Shown: in pieces, positions 35,348 through 43,432 of the stretch | Position numbering within the stretch: the first letter of the stretch is position 1 | Layout of the letters: every line of letters begins with the position of its first letter | Made by a program: the position numbers and the translations under genes | From: BJGN01 sp041159865 | Lineage (GTDB): Bacteria > Bacteroidota > Bacteroidia > Chitinophagales > Saprospiraceae | Assembly: GCA_041159865.1 (NCBI GenBank) | Contig: JBEAXK010000157.1 | Location: 1-48,992, forward strand | Direction: 5' to 3' | Length of the DNA: 48,992 nucleotides | Notes under the pieces: generated by a model | The model's input: only the letters and a program-made list of their open reading frames with translations | Told to the model about the DNA's origin: nothing | Databases searched by the model: none

Positions 35348-35387
35348 TTTCATCGTTCCAGCGTAAGGAACTTTAAAATAATAGACA

Positions 35388-35906
35388 ATGCCTTTAATTA
35401 AGCCAGTGAATGGACAAATACCTCAGTTTGGGGAAAATATTTATTTAGCTGAAAATGCAACGGTGATAGGAGACGTAATCATGGGTAATGATTGTAGTGT
35501 CTGGTTTCAAGCGGTGATTCGAGGAGATGTAAATGCCATTCGAATTGGAAATCGTGTTAATGTACAAGATGGAGCTATTATTCATTGTACGTGGAAAAAG
35601 GCGGCAACAACTATTGGCGATAATGTAAGTATTGGCCATAGAGCCATTGTTCACGGTTGTACGCTCAAGAATAATATTTTGGTAGGAATGGGGGCTATCA
35701 TTATGGATCACGCTATTGTAGAAGATAATGTGCTGATTGCCGCCGGAGCCATTGTTTTAGAAAATTCTGTTTTGGAATCAGGATATATTTACGCGGGAAT
35801 ACCAGCTAAAAAAGTAAAACCGTTAAGTGAGGAACAATTTTCTCAGACAGTTTCCAGAATTGCTCATAATTATATCACTTATGCAGGTTGGTTTAAGGAA
35901 TCTTAA
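35388..35906 (+). CDS. Gamma carbonic anhydrase-family protein
   Basis: The product has 172 residues, with hexapeptide repeats ([LIV]-G-x4) forming a left-handed beta-helix through about residue 140, then a C-terminal helix. The three metal-binding His of the family are in place: His66 (IIHCTW), His84 (SIGHRAI) and His89 (IVHGCT). Members such as YrdA/PaaY are cytoplasmic zinc trimers with proven or presumed CO2 hydration or thioesterase activity. Whether this one is an active carbonic anhydrase is uncertain. It is divergent from hemN and shares the FNR-like palindrome 41 bases before its ATG. Confidence 0.9.
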   Translation: MPLIKPVNGQIPQFGENIYLAENATVIGDVIMGNDCSVWFQAVIRGDVNAIRIGNRVNVQDGAIIHCTWKKAATTIGDNVSIGHRAIVHGCTLKNNILVGMGAIIMDHAIVEDNVLIAAGAIVLENSVLESGYIYAGIPAKKVKPLSEEQFSQTVSRIAHNYITYAGWFKES

Positions 35907-35970
35907 TTTATTTTTTGTTAAATAATAGTTCGTGGTAGTTATTTTAAAAGAATTCTGCTGGATATTGTCT

Positions 35971-35978
35971 TAAATTTG
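35971..35978 (+). promoter_or_regulatory. Putative -7 promoter element (TAAATTTG) for purA
   Basis: This is a full match to TAnnTTTG 40 bases before the purA ATG, in the 112-base gap after the carbonic anhydrase gene, so purA can be transcribed on its own. A -33 box is not clear. Confidence 0.4.
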
Positions 35979-36018
35979 TTGCGAAATTGTTGATTCTTAA
36001 ATATTATAGTTTAAAAAT

Positions 36019-37290
36019 ATGGAAATTGATGTTTTGTTGGGTTTGCAATGGGGGGATGAAGGAAAAGGTAAAATAGTTGATTATTTAGCACCGAAGTATC
36101 AAATGGTTGCCCGATTTCAAGGAGGGCCAAATGCTGGTCATACCCTCAAATTTGGAGGAAAAAAATTTGTATTACATACGATTCCATCAGGAATTTTCAG
36201 AGAAAATTTGCAGAACCTTATTGGCAACGGGGTAGTTATTGATCCCATCACTTTTGTAAAGGAGCTGCATGAACTTATAGAAGTTGGGGTTAATTTTGAG
36301 AATAGACTCTTTGTTGCTAAAAAGGCTCATCTCATCCTTCCTACACATCGTATGCTTGACGCTGCTTCGGAATTAGCGAAAGGAAAGGAAAAAATTGGGT
36401 CTACTCTAAGGGGAATCGGTCCTGCATACATGGATAAAACCGGTCGGAACGGGCTTAGAATTGGGGATATTCTGATGCCTGATTTTAAGAACCGTTATAA
36501 TTCTCTAAAACAGAAGCATCTAAAATTATTAGCCCAGTTTCCTGCACTACCTTTCGATCTTGATGAGGAGGAAAAAAAATGGATGGAAGCAATTAAAGAG
36601 GTTGAAAGTTTACAGTTTGTTGATTGCGAGTATTTTATAGCTGATGCACTCGCCTCAGGAAAAAGAATCTTAGCGGAAGGAGCTCAAGGAACTATGCTCG
36701 ATATTGATTTTGGTACCTACCCTTTTGTCACTTCCTCCAATACCATTACTGCCGGAGTTTGTACGGGTTTGGGAGTATCTCCGCAAAAAATAAAAGAGGT
36801 TTATGGTATCACAAAAGCGTATTGTACCCGCGTTGGTTCAGGCCCTTTTCCTACTGAACTTATGGATGAAACTGGCGAAAAATTAAGAGCTGAAGGAGCA
36901 GAATTTGGAGCAACTACAGGACGCCCCAGACGTTGCGGTTGGCTCGATGTGCCTCAGTTGAAATATGCTATTATGTTAAATGGAGTAACTCAACTGATTG
37001 TCACAAAAATGGACGTTTTAAGCGCCTTTTCTAAATTTGCAATAGGGAGTTATTACAAAGCGGAAGATGGTTCGCTTTCTCAAAATCTTCCTTTCGATAT
37101 CAATGGCGATACTTTTTCAGTCAATTATGAAAGTATTCCAGGCTGGAATGTACCTCTTGACGAAGTTACAGAATGGCGCTATTTACCTAAGGAGGCAACA
37201 GATTATTTGATTAAACTTGAAAAAGAATTTAATGTGCCCATAACCATGGTTTCCGTTGGACCAGGTAGAGAACAGCTGATTGTGAAATAA
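36019..37290 (+). CDS. purA: Adenylosuccinate synthetase
   Basis: The product has 423 residues, the normal length. It joins IMP and aspartate with GTP in AMP synthesis. Signatures are GLQWGDEGKGKIVDYL (GTP-binding loop and catalytic Asp), FQGGPNAGHT, GIGPAYMDKTGRNGLRIGDI, EGAQGTMLDIDFGTYPFVT and TTGRPRRCGWLD. It ends with GPGREQLIV. It stands apart from purD in the same window. Convergent with the PorE-like gene after 61 bases, where I see no clear terminator hairpin. Confidence 0.98.
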   Translation: MEIDVLLGLQWGDEGKGKIVDYLAPKYQMVARFQGGPNAGHTLKFGGKKFVLHTIPSGIFRENLQNLIGNGVVIDPITFVKELHELIEVGVNFENRLFVAKKAHLILPTHRMLDAASELAKGKEKIGSTLRGIGPAYMDKTGRNGLRIGDILMPDFKNRYNSLKQKHLKLLAQFPALPFDLDEEEKKWMEAIKEVESLQFVDCEYFIADALASGKRILAEGAQGTMLDIDFGTYPFVTSSNTITAGVCTGLGVSPQKIKEVYGITKAYCTRVGSGPFPTELMDETGEKLRAEGAEFGATTGRPRRCGWLDVPQLKYAIMLNGVTQLIVTKMDVLSAFSKFAIGSYYKAEDGSLSQNLPFDINGDTFSVNYESIPGWNVPLDEVTEWRYLPKEATDYLIKLEKEFNVPITMVSVGPGREQLIVK

Positions 37291-37351
37291 TTCCTTTGTC
37301 TGTATTTTGTATAAAAGCAATCCATTTAGAGGGGACATTAAGTTCTTTGGT

Positions 37352-39313
37352 TTATTTTAATAGGATGAATTCTGTACGTCTGTTTTCTTTTCGGCCAGAA
37401 TCTGTTGCGTTATCCGCTATCGGCCTATTGGAGCCAAATCCTTTATATCTTAGTCGGTTAAGTGCAATTCCTTTGTTTATTAAATAATCATAAACAGATT
37501 TAGCTCTTGATGTGCTAAGTTTCAAATTTGTTTCTTCAGTACCGGTATTATCGGTGTGACCATTAATTTGAATGAAAGTATTTTCATTTTCCATTAACCA
37601 TTTTACCAGTTTATTAAGTTCATATTGAGATTCTGGATTTAATACAAAAGAATTAGTTTCAAAAAAAACATTTTTTAAAATGATAGCTTCTCCATCTTCT
37701 TCCAGCATGTCTATTTTTTCAGTAGGATTATGTTTACTCACTTTTTGTAAACGGATATCCAAATAATAGGGATTCAGAACTGATTGTGATTCTGTTAGGG
37801 TAAAATGATTACTGTAGAGCGTATATCCAGGGTAAATGGTTGAAAAAGAATAGTCCTTGCCGCTGGGCAAACAGATAAAAAATTTACCCGAGGCATCTAC
37901 ATTTGTTTTATAAAGGATAGATCCAGTGTGGGTTGCGTTAATTTCTAATTGGGCGGGCAAAGGCTCGTTACTTTCACTGGCAACTATTTTTCCTGTAACA
38001 AATGTAACAGGAACAGGTCTGATTTTCTCATAAAGTGGAAAGCTAAAAATATCTACATTGGTTTTACTCGTCATTCCCTTTCCAGGTATATCATGTTTAG
38101 AACTGGAGAAATAAGCTGTCTCACCCGTTCTGTTAATACAAAGTGCGCCCTCGTCAGCGATGGTATTTATGGGGTATCCCAAATGAATTGGTTTTCCCCA
38201 CCTTTGGGTACTGTCCAGTCGGGAAAGGTATAAGTCAAAACCGCCCATTCCTTTATGCCCATTAGACATAAAATATAGACTTTGACCGTCTGTATGCAGA
38301 AACGGTGCCTGGTCGTCACCTGAAGTATTAATCAAGGGGCCCAAATTTTCTGGTTTAGACCATTTTTCAAGGCTAGTCTGTCTGCTCATCCATATATCGG
38401 TACCACCAAATCCGCCAGGTCGCCTGGAGGAAAAAAATAATCTATCGCCTAAAGCAGACAAAGATGGCATTGATTCCCAATGAATGGAACTCACCGGAGT
38501 ACCCATATTTTGGGGACTGGTCCATTGCTCTCCCTTTTTATATGAAATATAAAGGTCGCAACTTCCAAGTCCTTGTTTGTTTTCACATTGGGTAAAAATA
38601 AGGGTAGAACCGTCGGCAGACAAGGTATGTGCACCTTCATTAAAAGGAGTGTTTAACTGACTTAAGGCTATTGGTTTTTGCCAGTCACCTGTTATAGTGT
38701 CTCTTTGCGTATAGTAAATATCTTCTTGTCCGTTCACAACACGCGTAAAAAGTAAGGTTTTGTCATCGGCGGAAAAAGAAGGTAAATATTCAGGTGCGTC
38801 GGTGTTAATAAATTTATTTAGTGGAGTAGGGGTAAAAGGCACAGGGTTTTGGACTGCATCTCTCGAAAAAAGAGCATTTTCTAAAAGTTTAGTGGCCTGT
38901 TCCTGTGGAATACCTTTAATTTTGCTTGCATCTAAATATTGCGTGAGTTTTTCTACTGACAATGAGTAATCTCCATATTTGTAGGCAGTTAATCCAAAAG
39001 CATAGTTGACTCTAAAGTCATAATTTGGATTTAAAATAGCTAATCTTGTAAATGCATTCAAGGCATTTTTAAATTCGCCAATATCATAATAGGCGTTACC
39101 AAGCAAAGTCCACGCATCTGTTAAAATGGAATCTTTTTCAATGCATTTCAATAAAAGTGTGATGCTGGTATGGGTATTTTCTCTTTGTGCTTCTAGTTTT
39201 GCTTCTTCAAAAATCTTGCGGACACCTGGTTTTGTTTGTGCCAGGGTGCGAAATTGTTGAGCAGAAAGATGGTTAATTACCAAAAGAAAAAAGGTTAAAC
39301 CTAAATATCTCAT
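37352..39313 (-). CDS. PorE-like TPR/beta-propeller/OmpA protein
   Basis: The product has 653 residues from the ATG at 39313 (a TTG three codons upstream is less likely). In order: signal peptide (ending LSAQ, about residue 18), TPR-like helices (about 25-150; TDAWTLLGNAYYDIGEFKNAL), PD40/WD40-type propeller blades (about 180-420; LPSFSADDKTLLFTR, FFSSRRPGGFGGTDIW, LYFMSNGHKGMGGFDLY), a carboxypeptidase-regulatory-like beta domain (about 430-520) and an OmpA peptidoglycan-binding domain (about 540-653; INGHTDNTG, KGFGSNRPIA). This order is that of PorE of the type IX secretion system. PorE is a lipoprotein; here no lipobox Cys is seen. The role (anchoring the machinery to peptidoglycan) is inferred. 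Confidence 0.85.
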   Translation of the reverse strand: MRYLGLTFFLLVINHLSAQQFRTLAQTKPGVRKIFEEAKLEAQRENTHTSITLLLKCIEKDSILTDAWTLLGNAYYDIGEFKNALNAFTRLAILNPNYDFRVNYAFGLTAYKYGDYSLSVEKLTQYLDASKIKGIPQEQATKLLENALFSRDAVQNPVPFTPTPLNKFINTDAPEYLPSFSADDKTLLFTRVVNGQEDIYYTQRDTITGDWQKPIALSQLNTPFNEGAHTLSADGSTLIFTQCENKQGLGSCDLYISYKKGEQWTSPQNMGTPVSSIHWESMPSLSALGDRLFFSSRRPGGFGGTDIWMSRQTSLEKWSKPENLGPLINTSGDDQAPFLHTDGQSLYFMSNGHKGMGGFDLYLSRLDSTQRWGKPIHLGYPINTIADEGALCINRTGETAYFSSSKHDIPGKGMTSKTNVDIFSFPLYEKIRPVPVTFVTGKIVASESNEPLPAQLEINATHTGSILYKTNVDASGKFFICLPSGKDYSFSTIYPGYTLYSNHFTLTESQSVLNPYYLDIRLQKVSKHNPTEKIDMLEEDGEAIILKNVFFETNSFVLNPESQYELNKLVKWLMENENTFIQINGHTDNTGTEETNLKLSTSRAKSVYDYLINKGIALNRLRYKGFGSNRPIADNATDSGRKENRRTEFILLK

Positions 39314-39357
39314 CTTTGACAAGTTTATATTTAGGTTTAACGAATAAAGGGTCAGTT

Positions 39358-40761
39358 TTAATCTTTTGATATCGCTAATCCTTTAGATTGCCAGTCAGAA
39401 AAGCCACCAGCGTAATTCATTACCTGGGTGAATCCTAATTTTAAAAGCAGGGAATTTCCAATGGCTGTTCGGTCACCAGACTGACAGCTAATCATAAATG
39501 GTTTGTCTTTGGGTAGTTGTTGCAAATTTTCTGGCAATGTGCCAAGAAAAAGATGTTTTGCTCCAGGAATATGACCATCCTGAAACTCGGAAATCCCCCT
39601 CACATCAAATAATTCGATTTCCTTATTTTTGAGGGCATTTTCCACAAATGCTGCATCTACGATAGAAGAAACCTGAAGTTTATACCCTTTTTCTTCATAC
39701 CAGCTCACATTATCTATATATCCCATGATATTGTCTAAGCCGATACGCATAAGCTTTCGGGTTATTTCTTCCATATTTTTTTCCTCTGCAATTATAAGGA
39801 AAGGTTTATCGTAGTTCAAAAACCAGCCAGCCCAAGTGGCCAGTGAATTATTGTGTTGTATATTGATAGTTCCAGGAATAAATCCTTTTTCAAATATCGA
39901 TTTATGTCTGGTATCTATGACAGTTACCCCGTTTTGAAGGGCATTTAGAACTTCATCAGGACTTACTTTCTGATGTTTAGGTACTTGGGTTAATAAGTTT
40001 CTTGGCTCCTTATTCCTCATTTTCATTTGGGCGAAATACTTGGGTGGTTCAGGTTGGTCACTCAATAAATAACCGATAAATCCGGTTTTATTTTCACCAT
40101 ATTGAAAGGCCCAGTTGCGTATTTTTTCATATCCAACCGTAGTGCTTGGCACAGCACCCAGTGCTTTACCACAGGCTGAGCCAGCACCGTGTCCTGGCCA
40201 TACTTGAACAAAGTCGGGCAATGCCTGAAATTGCTGAATGGATTTATACATCTGTTCAGCTCCAATTTCTTGAGTTCCTTTTATGCCTGCAGCCTTTTCC
40301 AGTAAATCGGGGCGACCTACATCACCCACGAATACAAAATCACCTGTAAACATCATCACGGGTTCATCACTTGCAGGATGATCTGTAAGCAAAAAAGTTA
40401 TACTTTCAGGGGTGTGACCGGGGGTATGGAGTACTTTTAGGGACAAATTTCCAACTTTAAGGGTATCACCATGACGTAACCCTTTATGATTAAATTTATA
40501 CTGCCAATCGGATCCCCCTTCATCCGAAAGATATATTTCGGCTTTTGTTAGCTCTGCTAATTCTCGGGAGCCCGATAAAAAGTCAGCATGAATATGGGTT
40601 TCAGTAATATGAGTGATGCGTAAATTATTTTGTCTGGCAATTTCAATATAGGTATCAACGTCGCGTTTTGCATCAATGACGATGGCTTCTCCTGTTTTTT
40701 GACAGCCCAAAAGATAACTTGCCTGTGCAAGTGTTTTATCGTAAATATGTTGAAAAAACAT
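39358..40761 (-). CDS. CstB-like persulfide dioxygenase-sulfurtransferase (MBL fold + two rhodanese domains)
   Basis: The product has 467 residues and is cytoplasmic. The N-terminal metallo-beta-lactamase domain resembles ETHE1-type persulfide dioxygenases: THIHADFLSG (His56, His58, Asp60), HTPGHTPES and GDFVFVGDVGRPDL. A first rhodanese domain (about 275-365; DTRHKSIFEKGFIPGTINI) lacks the active Cys (the loop reads IIAEEKN). The C-terminal rhodanese (about 375-467) has Cys426 in CQSGDR. The same three-part plan, with a dead middle rhodanese, is known from Staphylococcus CstB, which oxidises persulfides to thiosulfate during sulfide detoxification. Thus a reactive sulfur role is likely. A CRP-type palindrome and a -7 element with class II spacing lie upstream. 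Confidence 0.87.
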   Translation of the reverse strand: MFFQHIYDKTLAQASYLLGCQKTGEAIVIDAKRDVDTYIEIARQNNLRITHITETHIHADFLSGSRELAELTKAEIYLSDEGGSDWQYKFNHKGLRHGDTLKVGNLSLKVLHTPGHTPESITFLLTDHPASDEPVMMFTGDFVFVGDVGRPDLLEKAAGIKGTQEIGAEQMYKSIQQFQALPDFVQVWPGHGAGSACGKALGAVPSTTVGYEKIRNWAFQYGENKTGFIGYLLSDQPEPPKYFAQMKMRNKEPRNLLTQVPKHQKVSPDEVLNALQNGVTVIDTRHKSIFEKGFIPGTINIQHNNSLATWAGWFLNYDKPFLIIAEEKNMEEITRKLMRIGLDNIMGYIDNVSWYEEKGYKLQVSSIVDAAFVENALKNKEIELFDVRGISEFQDGHIPGAKHLFLGTLPENLQQLPKDKPFMISCQSGDRTAIGNSLLLKLGFTQVMNYAGGFSDWQSKGLAISKD

Positions 40762-40783
40762 GCTAATATTTTTTAGTTCAATA

Positions 40784-40791
40784 CAAAATTA
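40784..40791 (-). promoter_or_regulatory. Putative -7 promoter element (TAATTTTG) for the CstB-like gene
   Basis: The minus strand from 40791 to 40784 reads TAATTTTG, a full match to TAnnTTTG, 22 bases before the ATG. Transcription should start near 40779, giving a leader of about 18 bases. Confidence 0.55.
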
Positions 40792-40812
40792 AGGAGGATA
40801 AAGATGAAAAAC

Positions 40813-40828
40813 TGTGATTATTGTCACA
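40813..40828 (-). promoter_or_regulatory. CRP-type palindrome upstream of the CstB-like gene
   Basis: TGTGATTATTGTCACA is identical to the classical CRP consensus TGTGA-N6-TCACA. Its centre (40820.5) is exactly 29.5 bases from the first base of the -7 element and so at -41.5 from the predicted start site, a class II activator position. It overlaps the stop codon of the upstream aminopeptidase gene. Confidence 0.6.
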
Positions 40829-42287
40829 AGTTTGAAATCCATTCAGTTAAGAGTCTGACACCAAATCCACTGGCAGACTTCAATTGAGACATTTCTGTTT
40901 TATCAAAAGCAACGCCTGCAATATCCAAATGAGCCCAAACAGAGTGATCATCTATAAATTCCTCCAGGAATTTAGCAGCAGAAATGGCACCTGCCGTGGG
41001 TAAACCACTATAATTTCGCAGGTCTGCTACATCCGATTTTAAGTCATCCTTCACTGCATCAAATAAGGGCATTCGCCATAGAATTTCACCTGTCTCATTT
41101 CCAGCTTCCATTAATTTTTGTGCTAAAACATCATTATTTGAAAATAAACCCGCTGCATGATTTCCCAGTGTACCCACAATACTTCCTGTAAGCGTAGCTA
41201 AATTGACGACCACATCGGGATTAAAATTTCTCACCAGGTAAGAAAGCGCATCAGCGAGAATTAATCGGCCTTCTGCGTCCGTATCAATTACCTCAATCGT
41301 TTTTCCGTTATAAGAGGATAAAATATCTCCGGGTCTAATGGCTTGCGAACCAATTGCGTTTTCGGCAATAGGTAAAAACCCTGTTAATCTGACAGGTAAT
41401 CCCAGTTTTGCAACCGCTTGAAATGCACCAAGAACAGCTGCAGCACCGCTCATGTCGCTTTTCATAAAATGCATATTCGTAGAGGATTTAATAGAAATAC
41501 CACCCGTGTCGAAAGTGATGCCTTTACCTACTAATCCAATATGCTTTTGATTTTTTTGCCCTCCGTCATAGGTTAATTGAACCATCACGGGAGGTGTTTT
41601 ACTCCCCTGACCAACAGCCAGCAAAGCATGTAATCCTTTCTTTTGAAGTTCCTGGGCATTAAAAATCTGCACTTTGAAACCGGCATCTTTTCCTATCTCT
41701 TCAATTTCTAAAGCAAAAGAAGCTGGATTCAAAAAATTACCAGGTGTATTGATAATGTTGCAAATTTTATTTCTCGCCACACTTATTATGTTTCCCCTGT
41801 TGAGGGAATCCATTAAATCTTTTTGCATCGATTCTCCTGCATAAAAGTATATACAAGCCTTTTCGGAGGTCCAGATATGTGTAACTTTAGTTACTGTCTT
41901 CCATTGCCCTAAGTTGTTTATTCCTGTTTTAATACCTTGCCATGCAGCCTCATAAAGTCTCGACAAGGGTATTGGCGTTATTTCATTGAGTAGGAAAACA
42001 AGTCCTGTTTTTTCATTGAACTTATCTTTGTTTTGAAAGGTAAATTGTCGGAATATTTTTTGAACAGACGAAAAATTTAATTTTTCTCCAAGTCCTAAGA
42101 ATAGAAATCTGCGGTTATTTTGATTTAATATGAATTGACTTCCCGTTTCTCCAGAGAAATCTTTTTCGAAAATCGAAGGTATATCTAAGGGAAGATTTTT
42201 CAGCAATTTTAAGTCTGTCTTTCCTTGTACTCCGATTATCCAGTCTGAACAAAAGGAAAAATCAGTAACGGTTTCGTATTTTAACAT
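40824..42287 (-). CDS. Leucyl aminopeptidase family protein (M17)
   Basis: The product has 487 residues, a normal length. It is a cytoplasmic, hexameric, two-metal aminopeptidase that trims N-terminal residues. The C-terminal catalytic domain (from about residue 180) shows the metal ligands in GLVGKGITFDTGGISIKSS (Lys and Asp), MKSDMSGAAAV (Asp) and VIDTDAEGRLILADALSYL (Asp and Glu, with the bicarbonate-site Arg). The N-terminal domain is divergent, as usual. It lies 62 bases upstream of the CstB-like gene on the same strand; a promoter for the latter sits in that gap. A one-mismatch -7 box (TTACTTTG) lies near 42363-42356. Confidence 0.93.
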   Translation of the reverse strand: MLKYETVTDFSFCSDWIIGVQGKTDLKLLKNLPLDIPSIFEKDFSGETGSQFILNQNNRRFLFLGLGEKLNFSSVQKIFRQFTFQNKDKFNEKTGLVFLLNEITPIPLSRLYEAAWQGIKTGINNLGQWKTVTKVTHIWTSEKACIYFYAGESMQKDLMDSLNRGNIISVARNKICNIINTPGNFLNPASFALEIEEIGKDAGFKVQIFNAQELQKKGLHALLAVGQGSKTPPVMVQLTYDGGQKNQKHIGLVGKGITFDTGGISIKSSTNMHFMKSDMSGAAAVLGAFQAVAKLGLPVRLTGFLPIAENAIGSQAIRPGDILSSYNGKTIEVIDTDAEGRLILADALSYLVRNFNPDVVVNLATLTGSIVGTLGNHAAGLFSNNDVLAQKLMEAGNETGEILWRMPLFDAVKDDLKSDVADLRNYSGLPTAGAISAAKFLEEFIDDHSVWAHLDIAGVAFDKTEMSQLKSASGFGVRLLTEWISNL

Positions 42288-42430
42288 CTGAATATTGAAA
42301 TTTATACAAGTATGAATTAATTGATGATGTAAAATTAGGATTTTAGCTCAATTTCCAAAGTAAGTATACGATACTACCATTTTTTTTAATTATTATTGCT
42401 TAAAATTTACTAAAGTCAAAAAGGGTAATT

Positions 42431-43342
42431 ATGGAGCCATTATGGGGATTTGATTTAGGAGGTACAAAAATAGAAGGGGTTATTTTAAAAAGTAAGGATG
42501 AACCTAATAATATCATTGCCAGAATGCGTGTACCTACGGAGAAAACAAAAGGGTACGATCATATTATTGGGCAAATTGGTCTTTTGGTAAATAACCTGAA
42601 GGAAGCTACCGGCTTAATACCAACGCGAATAGGTCTGGGAACTCCTGGTGCCCTTGATCCCATTACACAAACACATAAGAATAGTAACACAACGGCTATT
42701 AATGGGATGCCTTTTAAACGTGATCTCGAAAAAGCACTTGGTATTTCTTTTGAAATGGCAAATGATGCCAATTGTTTTGCCATTGCAGAAGCTCGTATGG
42801 GTGTTGTTCAAGATGTAATGCCTGATGCAAAAATGGTTTTTGGTGTCATTATGGGTACGGGTGTTGGTGGTGGACTTGTCTTGAATGGCAGTGTCTGGAA
42901 TGGTCGCCAAGGAATTGGAGGTGAATGGGGACACAGTTTTCTTGACGAATCAGGTGGGCTCTGTTATTGTGGAAAAACAGGTTGTGTGGAGACCCTTATT
43001 TCTGGACCTGCCCTGGAAAGATATTATAAAGGGATTACTGGACAGGATATGCATCTTAATGATATTATTAAAAAATATAAAGATGGTTCGGATCAGGCTG
43101 CTACTCAAACAGTGAAAAGGCTGATTTATTTCTTTGGAAAAGGTATATCCAATTTGATTAATATTCTTGATCCCGATGTAATTGTACTCGGGGGTGGCTT
43201 AGCCAATATCGATTTGCTTTATACCGAAGGGATTGAATCCGTAAAACAACACGTTTTTAACCCTCGTTTAGATACTTTAATTGTTCCACCTAAATTAGGG
43301 GACAGTGCCGGTGTTTTCGGCGCTGCTTTTTTAGTAGCTTAA
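42431..43342 (+). CDS. ROK-family sugar kinase
   Basis: The product has 303 residues. FDLGGTKIEGVI is the N-terminal phosphate-binding motif. NDANCFAIAEA supplies the catalytic Asp, and GTGVGGGLVLNG the second phosphate loop. The ROK zinc site is present as GHSFLDESGGLCYCGKTGCVE, its His and three Cys, and DPDVIVLGGGLAN closes the adenosine site. No DNA-binding domain is present, so this is a kinase rather than a repressor. Glucose, fructose or an amino sugar could be the substrate; the sequence does not decide. It is divergent from the aminopeptidase gene, with a perfect 17-bp hairpin after its stop codon. Confidence 0.92.
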   Translation: MEPLWGFDLGGTKIEGVILKSKDEPNNIIARMRVPTEKTKGYDHIIGQIGLLVNNLKEATGLIPTRIGLGTPGALDPITQTHKNSNTTAINGMPFKRDLEKALGISFEMANDANCFAIAEARMGVVQDVMPDAKMVFGVIMGTGVGGGLVLNGSVWNGRQGIGGEWGHSFLDESGGLCYCGKTGCVETLISGPALERYYKGITGQDMHLNDIIKKYKDGSDQAATQTVKRLIYFFGKGISNLINILDPDVIVLGGGLANIDLLYTEGIESVKQHVFNPRLDTLIVPPKLGDSAGVFGAAFLVA

Positions 43343-43359
43343 GAACTTTTCTTTTATAC

Positions 43360-43401
43360 ATGTAGGCTTATTTTTGTTTTTTATCAAAAATAAGCCTACA
43401 T
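43360..43401. repeat. Perfect 17-bp inverted repeat between the ROK and SLBB genes
   Basis: ATGTAGGCTTATTTTTG (43360-43376) and CAAAAATAAGCCTACAT (43385-43401) are exact reverse complements around an 8-base T-rich loop. No T-run follows on either side, so it is not a standard terminator. It could still be a transcript-end or mRNA-stability hairpin for the ROK gene or a leader structure for the export gene that starts 31 bases later. Confidence 0.85.
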
Positions 43402-43432
43402 TACATCATTATCATTAGGGGATATCTATTCT

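Noticed and set aside
37291..37351. Possible terminator between purA and the PorE-like gene
   Set aside because: I found no stem of useful length in the 61-base convergent gap. The same holds for 2620-2638 and 26136-26192.
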